This document shows, one piece after another, positions 1 through 7,999 of a stretch of DNA of 17,345 nt (position 1 is its first letter; every line of letters starts with the position of its first letter). The translations under genes and the position numbers were made by a program. The DNA comes from Methylococcaceae bacterium NSP1-2 (GTDB lineage: Bacteria; Pseudomonadota; Gammaproteobacteria; Methylococcales; Methylomonadaceae). The notes under the pieces are model-generated. The model did no database searches and was not told the DNA's origin. It saw only the letters and a list, made by a program, of their open reading frames with translations. The stretch is from the NCBI GenBank assembly GCA_002256685.1, contig NQJH01000054.1, positions 1 through 17,345 on the forward strand, given 5' to 3'.

Positions 1-626
1 TCCAGTACGGTAACAGCTTCTTCGTAGTCAATAATGTTTTTATCATTTTCCAGAATATAGTCTGCCAGTGCGATGATGGCATACCAGTGTGACCATTCAT
101 TAATAAAATCAAATGCCGCCGAAAATAGTTCGGTAATTTTTTCTTCTTGTTCTATCTCATTGGCAATAAAGCATTGAAGATATTCATTAACAATTTCTAA
201 ATCAGATGAGCCGCCATAATTGTATAGTGCGTTCAGAGGCACTAAACGCGGGTTAATTATTTCATTATCACGTTGGGCAATATAGTTTGCTTCTGCTAAC
301 GAGCCAACTAATAGATTAATAATGTCTGCTTCAAAAGCCTGTTGATAAGCGTATTTTTGTACAGAAGAAAAATTGCAGATAGCGTTTTCAATCGAAGAGG
401 GCAGCGTATGAATCAAACGACCACCATCTATTTTGGTTATACAGTTATCATCAGAGCCGCATGAATAATCGTTAATAACGATTCGAAAAAAAACAGGGGG
501 AAGCTGTTTTTGTTTATTACCAAAGTGAATCGCCGCCGCATGTCCCGCCTCGTGAATAGCGGTTTTTCTTCTAAGTTCAATATAATCAACGGGATTAAAG
601 TCGTTTGATGTATGTCTGCGTTTCAT
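1..626 (-). CDS. Stand-alone M41-like (FtsH-protease-type) zinc metallopeptidase domain, partial
   Basis: I translated this frame by hand. It is open from an ATG at 626 to the window edge (208 full codons), so the C-terminus is missing. Residues 25-29 are HEAGH in the context RKTAIHEAGHAAAIHF, which closely resembles the zinc site of M41 peptidases (FtsH). A later segment, LLVGSLAEANYIA then YGGSSDLEIV (about 106-146), resembles the M41 region carrying the third zinc ligand, Asp in a GASNDL-like motif, here probably D142. There is no AAA+ ATPase domain, signal peptide or membrane segment in the visible part, so it looks like a solitary cytoplasmic protease domain with an unknown substrate. 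The start at 626 has a GAGG ribosome site 8 nt upstream. The same frame stays open to an ATG at 782 (52 extra residues), but that extension contains a terminator-like hairpin and has a poor ribosome site, so I prefer 626. Family assignment is fairly secure; activity is inferred. Confidence 0.8.
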   Translation of the reverse strand, partial: MKRRHTSNDFNPVDYIELRRKTAIHEAGHAAAIHFGNKQKQLPPVFFRIVINDYSCGSDDNCITKIDGGRLIHTLPSSIENAICNFSSVQKYAYQQAFEADIINLLVGSLAEANYIAQRDNEIINPRLVPLNALYNYGGSSDLEIVNEYLQCFIANEIEQEEKITELFSAAFDFINEWSHWYAIIALADYILENDKNIIDYEEAVTVL

Positions 627-641
627 GATGACCTCGGCGTT

Positions 642-677
642 TAAAAAAATGCGGATCAGTACAACGCTGTCCGCATT
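642..677 (-). terminator. Intrinsic-terminator-like hairpin in the leader of the M41-like gene (possible attenuator)
   Basis: An 8-bp perfect stem, AATGCGGA at 649-656 with TCCGCATT at 670-677, encloses a 13-nt loop. Read on the minus strand it is followed at once by seven T residues (642-648), the form of a rho-independent terminator. It ends only about 15 nt before the start codon at 626 and is upstream of that gene on the same strand, so it could act as a transcription attenuator. It could also terminate a short upstream transcript. On the plus strand the hairpin has no T tract. Confidence 0.45.
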
Positions 678-922
678 ATTAAGAGGAAGGAGAATATATC
701 TAACTAATGTCATTTTCTGTACGGTAGTGAACATTAGTGGTATAGAGTCTAATGGTTTAAATAATGCTTGAATATGTGACATATTACCGCGTGACAAAAT
801 GCCACCTCACTATCAGACAACTAAAAATTAAAAATAATTCAAAATTAGACATAAATTATTTGCTTTTAATAAAATAACAGCTATGTGAGGGTAGCGAACA
901 CGATTTTTGCTTACTTTGACGG

Positions 923-950
923 TTGACTTAATTCTCAGCGGTATTAATAT
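923..950 (+). promoter_or_regulatory. Candidate sigma-70 promoter for the small secreted-protein gene
   Basis: TTGACT at 923-928 (5 of 6 to the -35 consensus) and TAATAT at 945-950 (4 of 6 to the -10 consensus) are 16 bp apart. The -10 element ends about 50 bp before the ATG at 1003. A second TTGACG lies just upstream at 916-921. The rest of the 627-993 gap is AT-rich, with no gene I can support other than the open extension of the M41-like frame. Confidence 0.35.
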
Positions 951-1002
951 GCCTTTTCCTTATGAAAACACAATAACCTTTAAATAACCTTTATTGGAAA
1001 AA

Positions 1003-1479
1003 ATGCGCAACCTATTCCTTATTTTTACGCTAGTTTTATGGACTCAACTGCTATTTGCGGCTGATGTCTACGACACTTACCACAACGACAGATTCGATTA
1101 TTCAATCGATTACCCCAAAGACGTGCTATTTCCGCAGGGTGAATCCGATAATGGCGATGGTCAGAAATTTTTATCCAAAGATGCCGATGCCAGTTTAATT
1201 GTCTACGGTTCAAATAATGCTTTAAACCAATCACTGGAAGAAGTTTATCGTGAAGAATCACGCGGTGGCACGGCTGAAAATCCTAAAAAAGTGGTGACTT
1301 ACAAACTGCTAGAAGATAACTGGTTTGTGGTGTCTGGCTATAATTCGGGAAGAGTTTTTTACCAAAAAACTATTTTTCATGATGATATGCTTAAGACGTT
1401 TGTGCTTGAGTATGACGAAAGCCAGAAAGCGTTTTATGATCCGATTGCCAAACGGCTGGCGACATCATTTACTGACTAA
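1003..1479 (+). CDS. Small secreted protein of unknown function
   Basis: The product has 158 residues. It starts with a clear Sec signal peptide, MRNLFLIFTLVLWTQLLFA, with a likely signal-peptidase-I site after LFA before ADVYDTY. The mature part is about 139 residues, acidic and without cysteines. It has a motif around YHNDRFDYSIDYPKDVLFPQ followed by NGDGQKFLS and a SLIVYGS strand. This looks like a small mixed alpha/beta periplasmic domain of a kind often annotated as hypothetical in gammaproteobacteria. I do not recognise a function. A TTG at 994 in the same frame is an alternative start. I chose the ATG at 1003 because it gives the normal signal-peptide length, although no strong ribosome site precedes either. 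The gene is monocistronic and convergent with the metal efflux operon. Confidence 0.7.
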   Translation: MRNLFLIFTLVLWTQLLFAADVYDTYHNDRFDYSIDYPKDVLFPQGESDNGDGQKFLSKDADASLIVYGSNNALNQSLEEVYREESRGGTAENPKKVVTYKLLEDNWFVVSGYNSGRVFYQKTIFHDDMLKTFVLEYDESQKAFYDPIAKRLATSFTD

Positions 1480-1487
1480 ATTTTTAT

Positions 1488-1513
1488 GGAGTACAAACCT
1501 AGGTTTGTACTCC
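1488..1513. repeat. Perfect 26-bp palindrome between convergent genes
   Basis: The arms GGAGTACAAACCT (1488-1500) and AGGTTTGTACTCC (1501-1513) are exact reverse complements with no loop. The palindrome lies 9 nt after the stop of the plus-strand gene and 9 nt before the end of the minus-strand DUF3240 gene. No T tract follows it on either strand, so it is not a textbook intrinsic terminator. It may still form a bidirectional transcript 3' end or be a copy of a dispersed palindromic repeat. Confidence 0.6.
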
Positions 1514-1521
1514 AGCAAGAC

Positions 1522-1827
1522 TTAAATCACGCCATAATCAATCACAGGCAACACCCAATACTGAATCCCAGAACCTGAAAACTCCTGTTTCAATTGCTCA
1601 ACTAGCGGTGCTAAGCCCTGTTTATCAATATACATTTGAAAACGCAGTTGTTTTTGCCGCCCTGTGACTTGCTCAGCTAAGGATAAGCCTTTGTTTTCGT
1701 GATGATGGGAATTAACGACCAGACTGCTAAACCCCAGCTCTTGTTCCAGCATTAACAAACTGTCAACGATCGCTTCTTCAAGACTCAGTGGCACGTTGAG
1801 GGTGACTAAATATTCTTTATTATTCAT
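1522..1827 (-). CDS. DUF3240 family protein, last gene of the metal efflux operon
   Basis: This 101-residue soluble protein has no signal peptide. The pattern EYLVTLNVPLSLEEAIVDSLL then GFSSLVVNSHHHENKG matches DUF3240-type proteins, which are regularly encoded at the end of heavy-metal RND operons. Their short beta-alpha-beta layout suggests a ferredoxin-like, CutA/PII-like fold (inference). The HHHE cluster at residues 41-44 is a plausible metal-binding loop. The start overlaps the stop of the CzcA C-terminal frame by 4 nt (ATGA), so it is translationally coupled to the pump gene. The likely role is cytoplasmic metal sensing or modulation of the pump, but this has not been established for the family as far as I know. 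Confidence 0.75.
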   Translation of the reverse strand: MNNKEYLVTLNVPLSLEEAIVDSLLMLEQELGFSSLVVNSHHHENKGLSLAEQVTGRQKQLRFQMYIDKQGLAPLVEQLKQEFSGSGIQYWVLPVIDYGVI

Positions 1828-3479
1828 GACGCGCTTTCCTTTGGTAAGCCAAATAATTTAAACAAAATAGGCAGTAAAAATAGCGTCAGAAACGTAGAAG
1901 ACACCAAGCCACCAATCACCACAATGGCTAATGGGCGTTGAATTTCAGAACCCGGTCCTGTCGCAAATAATAACGGAATTAAACCAAACGCGGCGATACT
2001 CGCCGTCATTAATACGGGGCGCAATCGCCGCGAAGAACCCAGTGTAACGACTTTGAGTATGTCCATACCCATTGCTTTGAGTTGATTAAAATAACTCACC
2101 ATCACCACGCCATTCAATACCGCAATACCTAACAACGCAATAAAACCGACCGAGGCAGGAACGGATAAATATTCACCCGAAACCCACAAGCCAAACACCC
2201 CGCCCACCATTGCCAACGGAATATTGGATAACACCAACACCGCTTGCCGTACTGAACCAAACGTTGAAAATAACAGCAAAAAGATTAAGCCCAACGCAAT
2301 CGGCACAACTAGCGTTAGAGTCGCCGCCGCGCGTTGTTGGTTTTCAAATTGTCCGCCGAATTCCACGGTGTAGCCTGTCGGTAGTTTGACTTTTTCTTCT
2401 ACGGCTTTGCGGGCTTCTTCCACAAAACCGACTAAATCCCGTCCACCGACATTACTACGCACCACCACAAAACGCTGCCCTTTTTCACGTCCGATAGATA
2501 CCACGCCTTCGACTTTTTCAATTTTAGCAACTGCTGTGACCGGCACATGACCGCCATTCGGTAACGTAATTTGCAAATTATCAAAGTTCGCCGTATTGCT
2601 ACTGCCTCGCAAAATCAGCGGTGTGCGTTTAATGCCTTCTTGCACCACGCCCAAATTTAAACCTTCAATCTGAGCGCGTAACAGGGTTTCAATACTGTCT
2701 GCATCCAAACCTAAACGCCCTGCGGCAAGTTTGTCGATGGTGAGTTGTAGGAACTGCATACCATCATTTTGCTTGGCAAACACATCACTAGAGCCTGTGA
2801 TGTGTTTTAAAATATCGGCGATTTCATTGGCTTTATCATTGAGTATCGCGAGGTCTGCACCGAATAATTTAATCGCTACGTCACCGCGTGTGCCTGTAAG
2901 CATTTCTGACACGCGCATTTCAATCGGTTGCGTAAAACCAAAGGCAATGCCGGGGGTTTGTGCCATGACTTTACGAATTTCTTCGATAAGTTCCTCTTTG
3001 CTGTGCATCCGCCATTGGTCTTTAGGTTTTAATATTAAAAAAGTATCTGTTTCGTTTAAGCCCATAGGATCAAGCCCTAATTCATCCGAACCCACCCGCG
3101 ACACGATGGTGGTGATTTCAGGCACATTTTTCAGCAAACTTTTTTGTACTTGACCGTCTAAATCCACCGATTTTGCCAGCGTGATGGAAGGTAGTTTTTC
3201 CAATTGTAAAATAATATCGCCTTCGTCCATTGTCGGCATAAAGGTACTACCGATTTGCGTGAACACAAATCCGGTGACAATTAATAACACCGCCGCGCCT
3301 GTAAAGACTATTTTGCTATTGCTTAAACACCACAGCAAACTCGGTTGATACAGTTTTTGCAGTTGGCGCGGTAGCCACGGTTCTTCGTGCGAGACTTCTT
3401 TTAACAAGTAGGAAGCAATCACTGGAATCACGGTCAGCGATAATATCAATGAACCACTGAGTGCAAAGACAATGGTCAA
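1824..3479 (-). pseudogene. czcA: CzcA-type heavy-metal RND pump, C-terminal fragment of a disrupted gene
   Basis: This frame holds the second half of an HME-family RND pump (cation/proton antiporter of the inner membrane). It starts inside the transmembrane segment TIVFALSGSLILSLT. It continues through the periplasmic porter/docking domains (PTMDEGDI, FTQPIEMRVSEMLTGTRGDV, GREKGQRFVVVRSNV) to the last membrane helices (SVPASVGFIALLGIAVLNGVVM). Homology resumes at 3506 with EGKLFTPVAL, upstream of the only usable start, a TTG at 3479 that directly follows the stop of the upstream fragment (TAG at 3482-3484). Re-initiation there is conceivable, but the product would lack the first half of the pump. 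It overlaps the DUF3240 start by 4 nt. Apart from the junction the sequence is well conserved, so the lesion is recent or a sequencing or assembly error. Confidence 0.85.
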
Positions 3480-3481
3480 CG

Positions 3482-4801
3482 CTACAGGTGTGAATAATTT
3501 GCCTTCTCGCGGTAAATAATGTGTAAACGCGGCAAGCGTTGGGCGGTTTTGGTGTTGGCTAAATGGGTGATAAGATTTTCTACTACGACCACAGCGGCAT
3601 CGACCAGCATACCAATTGCAATCGCTAAACCGCCTAAACTCATTAGATTGGCAGACATGCCCATCTGTTTCATCAATATGAACGTGAACAACGCTGCCAG
3701 CGGTAACGCTAACGCGACCACTAACGCGGCGCGTAAATTGCCTAAAAACAAAATCAGCAACACGACGACCAACACAATAGCTTCTAACAGCGCGTGCAGT
3801 ACCGTTTCTACCGCTTTATCGACTAGATTACCGCGATTGTAAAAAACTTCTGCTTTTACACCTTTAGGAAAACCTTTGCTGATTTCGGCGAGTTTGGCTT
3901 CAATCCCTTCAATAGTTTGTCTGGCATTCGCACCGCGTAAACTCAGTACCAGCCCTGTCACCGATTCGCCTTGTCCATTTTTACTGACCGCGCCATAACG
4001 GGTAATTGCGCCAATATTAACCTCGGCAACATCGGCAACCGTGATGGGAATACCGTTTTTGTTATCAATGACAATGGTTTTGACATCATCTAGGTTTTTA
4101 ATACGCCCTTCTGCCCGCACAATTAAGGCTTCCTCGCCGTCAGTCATGCGCCCTGCCCCATCATTGCGATTGTTGCTTTGTATGGCTTGTTGCAATTTAT
4201 CGAGACTAATCCCTCTCGCCGATAAGCGCGTATTGTCAGGGATAATTTCAAAACTCCGCACCAAACCGCCCAAGGAGTTAACATCGGCAACCCCGCCAAC
4301 AGTACGCAAAGCAGGACGTATCACCCAATCCAATAGACTACGCAGTTCCATTAAACTCAATCCGCCGCCTTCTACTGAAAACATGAACATCTCACCTAAC
4401 GGTGTAGTCATCGGTGCAATACCGCCTTCGACACCCGCAGGTAAATTACTCCACATCGTGTTCAAGCGTTCGGCGATTTGTTGTCTTGCCCAGAATATAT
4501 CCGTGCCTTCTTCAAAATCGACGGTAATGTCAGTCAGCGCGTATTTAGCCACTGAGCGCAACATGGTTTGATGTGGAATGCCTAATAACTCCACTTCAAT
4601 CGGCGCGGTGATACGCGCTTCGACTTCTTCGGGAGTCATGCCCGCCGCTTTAACGATGATTTTTACTTGCGTGGGCGACACTTCGGGAAAGGCATCAATG
4701 GGAATATTTTTAAACGAGTAGTAGCCGCCACCTGCCAACAACAATACGAAAATCATCATCAACAGCCGCTGACTGAGCGCAAAACGAATCAGGTGCGACA
4801 T
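3482..4801 (-). pseudogene. czcA: CzcA-type heavy-metal RND pump, N-terminal fragment of a disrupted gene
   Basis: The frame has 439 residues. It carries TM1 (MMIFVLLLAGGGYYSF), the first porter domain (SPTQVKIIVKAAGMTPEEVEARITAPIE) and TM2-TM4 ending in IGMLVDAAVVVVEN. In that last motif, D401 and E408 match the acidic TM4 residues used for proton coupling in metal RND pumps. Homology stops at LPRLHIIYR (R431), and eight unrelated residues lead to TAG at 3482-3484. In intact homologues roughly 27 residues, including TM5, separate IIYR from EGKLF. Here the two are nearly abutted at 3506-3511 in different frames, so an out-of-frame deletion of about 80 bp is the simplest reading. The two fragments total 990 codons against about 1030 for the family. 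The start codon overlaps the czcB stop by 1 nt (TAATG). The TM4 motif (VDAA rather than VDGA) does not settle whether the substrate is divalent or monovalent metal. Confidence 0.85.
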
Positions 4802-5901
4802 TATTCTTCACTCCCTAAACCTAACCAGTTGGCTTTTAACGCCACCGCACCTTGAATGGCAATGTCGTCATTAGCTGATAACTCACCGCTAATAATCGAC
4901 TCTTCGCCTTGTTTGCCAATCACGATAATCGGTGTCACTGCAAAACCGTCTTTGTTACGCACGAATATAAACGACTTGCCTGCGTTTTGCGCAATAGCGG
5001 TGTTAGGTACTTTGAATATCGGTGACGCGCTGGCTTGAATGATTTGAATATTCAGGCGTTGCCCAGAACGTATTGCTGATTGATTACCTTTAATAACAGC
5101 TCTTGCTAACACAGTTTGGTTTTCAGGATTGACACTTTTCCCTAATAAACTGATTTTTGCAGTGATGTCAGTGTTTTCAATCTGTACTGCATCGCCAATT
5201 TTCAACACGCTGATTCGTTCTTGCGGAATATTAATTTCTAACCACAGTTCATCCAAATTAGCGACGCGGTAAATTGGAGCTAAGTTACCAACGCGCTCCC
5301 CTGCCACTGCCATACGTTCCATAATGATGCCTGTAATCGGCGCGTGTAAACTGAGTTTGCTGGATAACTGATGGGTTTTACTTAAATGAGCAATGTCGCT
5401 TGTTGTCATACCCGCGCTTTGTAACAGTTGTTTGTGTTCATCGGCTTCGGACAAAAAGGCGTTATATTGCCCTTGGGTTTCTTGCCAACGCCGCTCAGCA
5501 ATCACGCCTTCTTGCACTAGCTTTTTATCACGCTGATACAAAAATGAACCCTGTTGCAATTCACTCAGGGCTTTAAGGTACAAGCGTTGCATGGACAATA
5601 AATCGGGGCTATTGAGTTCAACTAACACGTCGCCTTTTTTAACTTTATCGCCAATAGCCGCATTTAATTTCGTGATGAGTCCTGCTTGTGAGGCACTGAC
5701 CACATATTCTTGTTCGGGCGGTACAACCACTTTAGCAGGCGCAGTTAATAACGGCACTTGGCTGGCGGCTTGTAATTTACCTAAGGTTACGCCTAAATTA
5801 CCAAAGTGTTCCGCCGATATTTTCACGGCATTTTCAGCATGAACCAATGAACAAACCAACAGCAAGTTCAAAGCGATTAACAATAATTTATTCATCTTCA
5901 T
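4801..5901 (-). CDS. czcB: Periplasmic adaptor (membrane fusion) subunit of the metal RND efflux system, CzcB/CusB-like
   Basis: The 366-residue protein begins with a signal peptide (MKMNKLLLIALNLLLVCSLVHA). Next comes an RND adaptor layout: a first barrel-sandwich half (VVPPEQEYVVSASQAGLITKLNAAIGDKVKKGDVLVEL), an alpha-helical hairpin rich in Gln and Glu (about 105-165), the second barrel-sandwich half (LHAPITGIIMERMAVAGERV), a beta-barrel domain (DELWLEINIPQERI) and a membrane-proximal domain (GKSFIFVRNKDGF). It links the inner-membrane pump to the outer-membrane channel and may pass periplasmic metal ions to the pump. There is no N-terminal His-rich metal-binding extension of the kind seen in some CzcB proteins. 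It overlaps czcC upstream by 4 nt (ATGA) and the pump gene downstream by 1 nt. The protein looks intact, in contrast to the pump. Confidence 0.9.
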   Translation of the reverse strand: MKMNKLLLIALNLLLVCSLVHAENAVKISAEHFGNLGVTLGKLQAASQVPLLTAPAKVVVPPEQEYVVSASQAGLITKLNAAIGDKVKKGDVLVELNSPDLLSMQRLYLKALSELQQGSFLYQRDKKLVQEGVIAERRWQETQGQYNAFLSEADEHKQLLQSAGMTTSDIAHLSKTHQLSSKLSLHAPITGIIMERMAVAGERVGNLAPIYRVANLDELWLEINIPQERISVLKIGDAVQIENTDITAKISLLGKSVNPENQTVLARAVIKGNQSAIRSGQRLNIQIIQASASPIFKVPNTAIAQNAGKSFIFVRNKDGFAVTPIIVIGKQGEESIISGELSANDDIAIQGAVALKANWLGLGSEE

Positions 5902-7157
5902 GGCATCACACCTACGGCTTGGTTATACAGGGCAATATCGCGTTCTAACATCACCGCTCGTTCTTTGGCATTTAAAATCGCTTGTTGCGCTTTATCGCCA
6001 ATTTTTAACAAATCCATTAAATCAATTTCACCGACTGAAAACGCAGTACGACTCATGTTTAACAGATTTTCGGTGGCTGTTTTTAACTCGTTAGCATTAG
6101 CGAGTTCAGCGCGGTTAACTTCTAAATTATGTTCTGCCTCGTGATGGGCTTGTTGTAAATCACGAAACAATTGCTCACGTTCCGCGATTAACTTATTTAA
6201 TTCGACATTAATTGCCGCAAGCTGTGGCGCAAGATGATCGCTACCACCAAAAGGTACGGTGACACCGATATTAAAACTGGCAGTGTGATTACTGTTTTGA
6301 TTACCCATATCACCATTAACGCCTGCCAAGAGATTGGTTTGCCCAGAACCGACTGCTTTCATGGCATCAAGTTCTGCTTGTTTACGGTTAATTTGGCTAT
6401 TAATGGCGACTAAAGAAGGATGGTTCTGCTCAATTTCTTTCAAATCGACTAACTTTTCATGATAATCTTTTGGCACTTTAGTCATTTGCGTGATGCTGGA
6501 ATAACGCTTGCGGGCGTGCATTAATTCAGCTTCTGCTTGAATCAGTGCAGAGCGTTTTTGTAATAATTCGGTTTGTGCTAACAACGCGTCCGAACGCGGT
6601 AAATCACCTAATTCAACCCGCCGCCCGATTTTTTCATGTAACTCTTCGTACACTTTAATTGCTGCTTGTGCTTGTTCGTAGCGAATTTTTTGTAAATCTA
6701 TATCCCATAACGCGCCTCTTACTAACCCTGCTACGCGTAATTTAGTGGCAATGGTTTGGGTTTTCGCGCTGGTATCGGCTTGCTCACCAACGGCTTGTTC
6801 AGCATCACGCTGACCAATATTCCATAACGGAATTTGTACCCCTGCATCTATATAATGCAGTCTACCTTTATAAGTACCTGTAGCCGCTTCTTGAAAACTA
6901 GTGGTCACTTGTGACGCGCCTGCTGTCCAACTTTTACTGCGCTGGGCAATCGCAGCAGCTTCGTCTTCTAATGAATTAAGCCACGTCATATCGGGGAATT
7001 TTTCTAGGGTTAAATCAACGACTTTAGGTAAAGTTAACGATTCATCAATTTCAATCGGGTCTTCGTGGGCAACTATCGGAGTCGATTCGGCAAAACTTAA
7101 CGAGGTGGTTAGCCAAAAGGCAAACAAGCACCTGCTAAAAAGGTTTAAAGCAAACAT
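5898..7157 (-). CDS. czcC: TolC-family outer membrane channel of the metal efflux system, CzcC/CusC-like
   Basis: The 419-residue precursor has a signal peptide (MFALNLFSRCLFAFWLTTSLSFAES). Two outer-membrane-efflux repeats follow, at about 50-235 and 245-415. The first contains the family-typical LGDLPRSDALLAQTELLQKRSALIQAEAEL region, split here only for description. The second contains FSVGEIDLMDLLKIGDKAQQ. Both repeats have long Ala/Glu/Gln-rich helices expected for the periplasmic tunnel of the trimeric channel. There is no lipobox cysteine, so it is probably not a lipoprotein. It precedes czcB with a 4-nt overlap and lies 70 bp after the small secreted-protein gene. The ribosome site before the ATG at 7157 is weak. 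Assignment to the CzcC group rests on the operon context and the repeat pattern. Confidence 0.88.
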   Translation of the reverse strand: MFALNLFSRCLFAFWLTTSLSFAESTPIVAHEDPIEIDESLTLPKVVDLTLEKFPDMTWLNSLEDEAAAIAQRSKSWTAGASQVTTSFQEAATGTYKGRLHYIDAGVQIPLWNIGQRDAEQAVGEQADTSAKTQTIATKLRVAGLVRGALWDIDLQKIRYEQAQAAIKVYEELHEKIGRRVELGDLPRSDALLAQTELLQKRSALIQAEAELMHARKRYSSITQMTKVPKDYHEKLVDLKEIEQNHPSLVAINSQINRKQAELDAMKAVGSGQTNLLAGVNGDMGNQNSNHTASFNIGVTVPFGGSDHLAPQLAAINVELNKLIAEREQLFRDLQQAHHEAEHNLEVNRAELANANELKTATENLLNMSRTAFSVGEIDLMDLLKIGDKAQQAILNAKERAVMLERDIALYNQAVGVMP

Positions 7158-7227
7158 AAGTGAGGCTCATTGTGTACAAGTAAGAAAATAAACAGCGTAA
7201 GCATAGCTACACTGATTTCAAAGAGAG

Positions 7228-7683
7228 CTAGACGTGTACAGGTGGGGCGCGTGCAGGATGGGCAGAATTAGCTAATTGACTAACCAACGGTACTGTGAAT
7301 ATCGGTAACGTAGTAGCAAAAACAGAAATACGGGTTTTAAATACAGCGGGGGGTGAGGCTAAATAAGTGTCAGAATGTAAATCAGCAATGATTTTGTAGA
7401 GTCGCTGCATTGGCATGGCGAGGTCTCTACTGAATCCTGCATCAACACCAACCACCTGCCCTTCAATATGGCTACAAAATACTGACATTTTGCACAGCAC
7501 CGTAGTCGCTGACTGTGTGGCTTCAAGTGCCTCTGGTGGTATTGAACGACCATAGGCTTCAAGACCAGGAATATGTACGCCTTGTGATGAAATTTGCTCG
7601 CTAGTATGCGCATGGACTAAAGGTGCAATGAATTGCAACAATACGAGGAAAGTAACAAGGAAGGGGCGAAGTGATAAAGTCAT
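7228..7683 (-). CDS. Small secreted protein leading the metal efflux operon
   Basis: The 151-residue protein has a signal peptide (MTLSLRPFLVTFLVLLQFIAPLVHA), with cleavage likely after VHA. The mature protein begins HTSEQ, carries a VHIPGLEAYGR motif and two nearby cysteines (VLCKMSVFCSH), and ends in a His/Pro-rich tail (AHPARAPPVHV). I know of short exported proteins with a similar HxPGLE-type motif at the head of other RND metal operons, but no biochemical role. The His and Cys residues would suit a periplasmic metal-binding or sensing function (inference). The gene is co-directional with czcC, 70 bp upstream of it, and has the best promoter candidate of the operon just ahead. Confidence 0.65.
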   Translation of the reverse strand: MTLSLRPFLVTFLVLLQFIAPLVHAHTSEQISSQGVHIPGLEAYGRSIPPEALEATQSATTVLCKMSVFCSHIEGQVVGVDAGFSRDLAMPMQRLYKIIADLHSDTYLASPPAVFKTRISVFATTLPIFTVPLVSQLANSAHPARAPPVHV

Positions 7684-7731
7684 GGTAACAATAGTATGCT
7701 ACTGAACGAAAATTAACAACTTGAAGGGTAA

Positions 7732-7737
7732 ATTATA
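7732..7737 (-). promoter_or_regulatory. Candidate -10 element for the metal efflux operon
   Basis: Read on the minus strand, 7737-7732 is a perfect TATAAT about 50 nt ahead of the ATG at 7683. No good -35 hexamer lies 16-19 bp upstream of it. This is the usual look of an activator-dependent promoter, which would fit metal-inducible control. I could not identify a convincing regulator-binding inverted repeat, and no regulator gene is in the window. Confidence 0.35.
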
Positions 7738-7817
7738 TGTTCAAAAAGTGAATTTAACTAAGCCGATTTTTAAAACCACGATGCCGACTGGTTTTTATTA
7801 ACGCTAAGTGACATTGA

Positions 7818-7831
7818 CGAAATATTTTTCG
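7818..7831. promoter_or_regulatory. Upstream palindromic site 1 (CGAAA-N4-TTTCG), candidate activator-binding site
   Basis: CGAAATATTTTTCG has perfect 5-bp arms (CGAAA/TTTCG) around TATT. It is the distal member of a pair with the site at 7860-7873. It is centred about 185 bp upstream of the predicted start of transcription from the sigma-54 promoter at 7985-7999. The position suits a bacterial enhancer-binding protein, though this is inferred only from sequence and spacing. Confidence 0.45.
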
Positions 7832-7859
7832 CTTTACAAGGGGATAAAACACGCTTTAC

Positions 7860-7873
7860 CGAAATTAATTTCG
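7860..7873. promoter_or_regulatory. Upstream palindromic site 2 (CGAAATTAATTTCG), candidate activator-binding site
   Basis: A perfect 14-bp palindrome shares the CGAAAT...TTTCG form with the site at 7818-7831. The two centres are 42 bp apart, which equals four turns of B-DNA, so two dimers would sit on the same face. It lies about 130 bp upstream of the -12 element of the sigma-54 promoter. The block CGCTTTAC also occurs twice between and beside the sites (7830-7837 and 7852-7859). Confidence 0.5.
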
Positions 7874-7984
7874 CCTATTTTTAGGATTCTATTTCCGTAT
7901 CATGATGGCAAGAAAGCTAATTTCTATTTATGTTCCGCAGATTAACTCATTTTATAAGCCACTCGTTCTAGCATCAATATTGAC

Positions 7985-7999
7985 TGGCACACGGCTTGC
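7985..7999 (+). promoter_or_regulatory. Sigma-54 (RpoN) promoter of the accessory operon
   Basis: TGGCAC at 7985-7990 and TTGC at 7996-7999 match the -24/-12 sigma-54 consensus (TGGCAC-N5-TTGC). The invariant GG and GC are separated by exactly 10 nt. Transcription would start near 8010, giving a leader of about 125 nt before the first gene. A sigma-54 promoter needs an ATP-hydrolysing activator bound upstream, and the paired palindromes at 7818-7873 are the natural candidate sites. No rpoN or activator gene is present in the window. The rest of the 7684-8135 gap holds no gene I can support. Confidence 0.7.

Noticed and set aside
1488..1513. Palindrome as a classical rho-independent terminator
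   Set aside because: No T tract follows on either strand, so it is listed as a repeat only.
2731..4855. Several plus-strand frames of 60-180 codons opposite the pump genes
   Set aside because: They are antisense shadows of conserved czcA/czcB coding sequence, with low-complexity products and no ribosome sites.
7774..7884. Open stretch without a start codon (HDADWFLLTLSDIDEIFF...) that loosely recalls the N-terminus of some transposases
   Set aside because: It is too short, has no start, and overlaps the paired palindromes; similarity is from memory only. A protein search could revive it as a gene relic.
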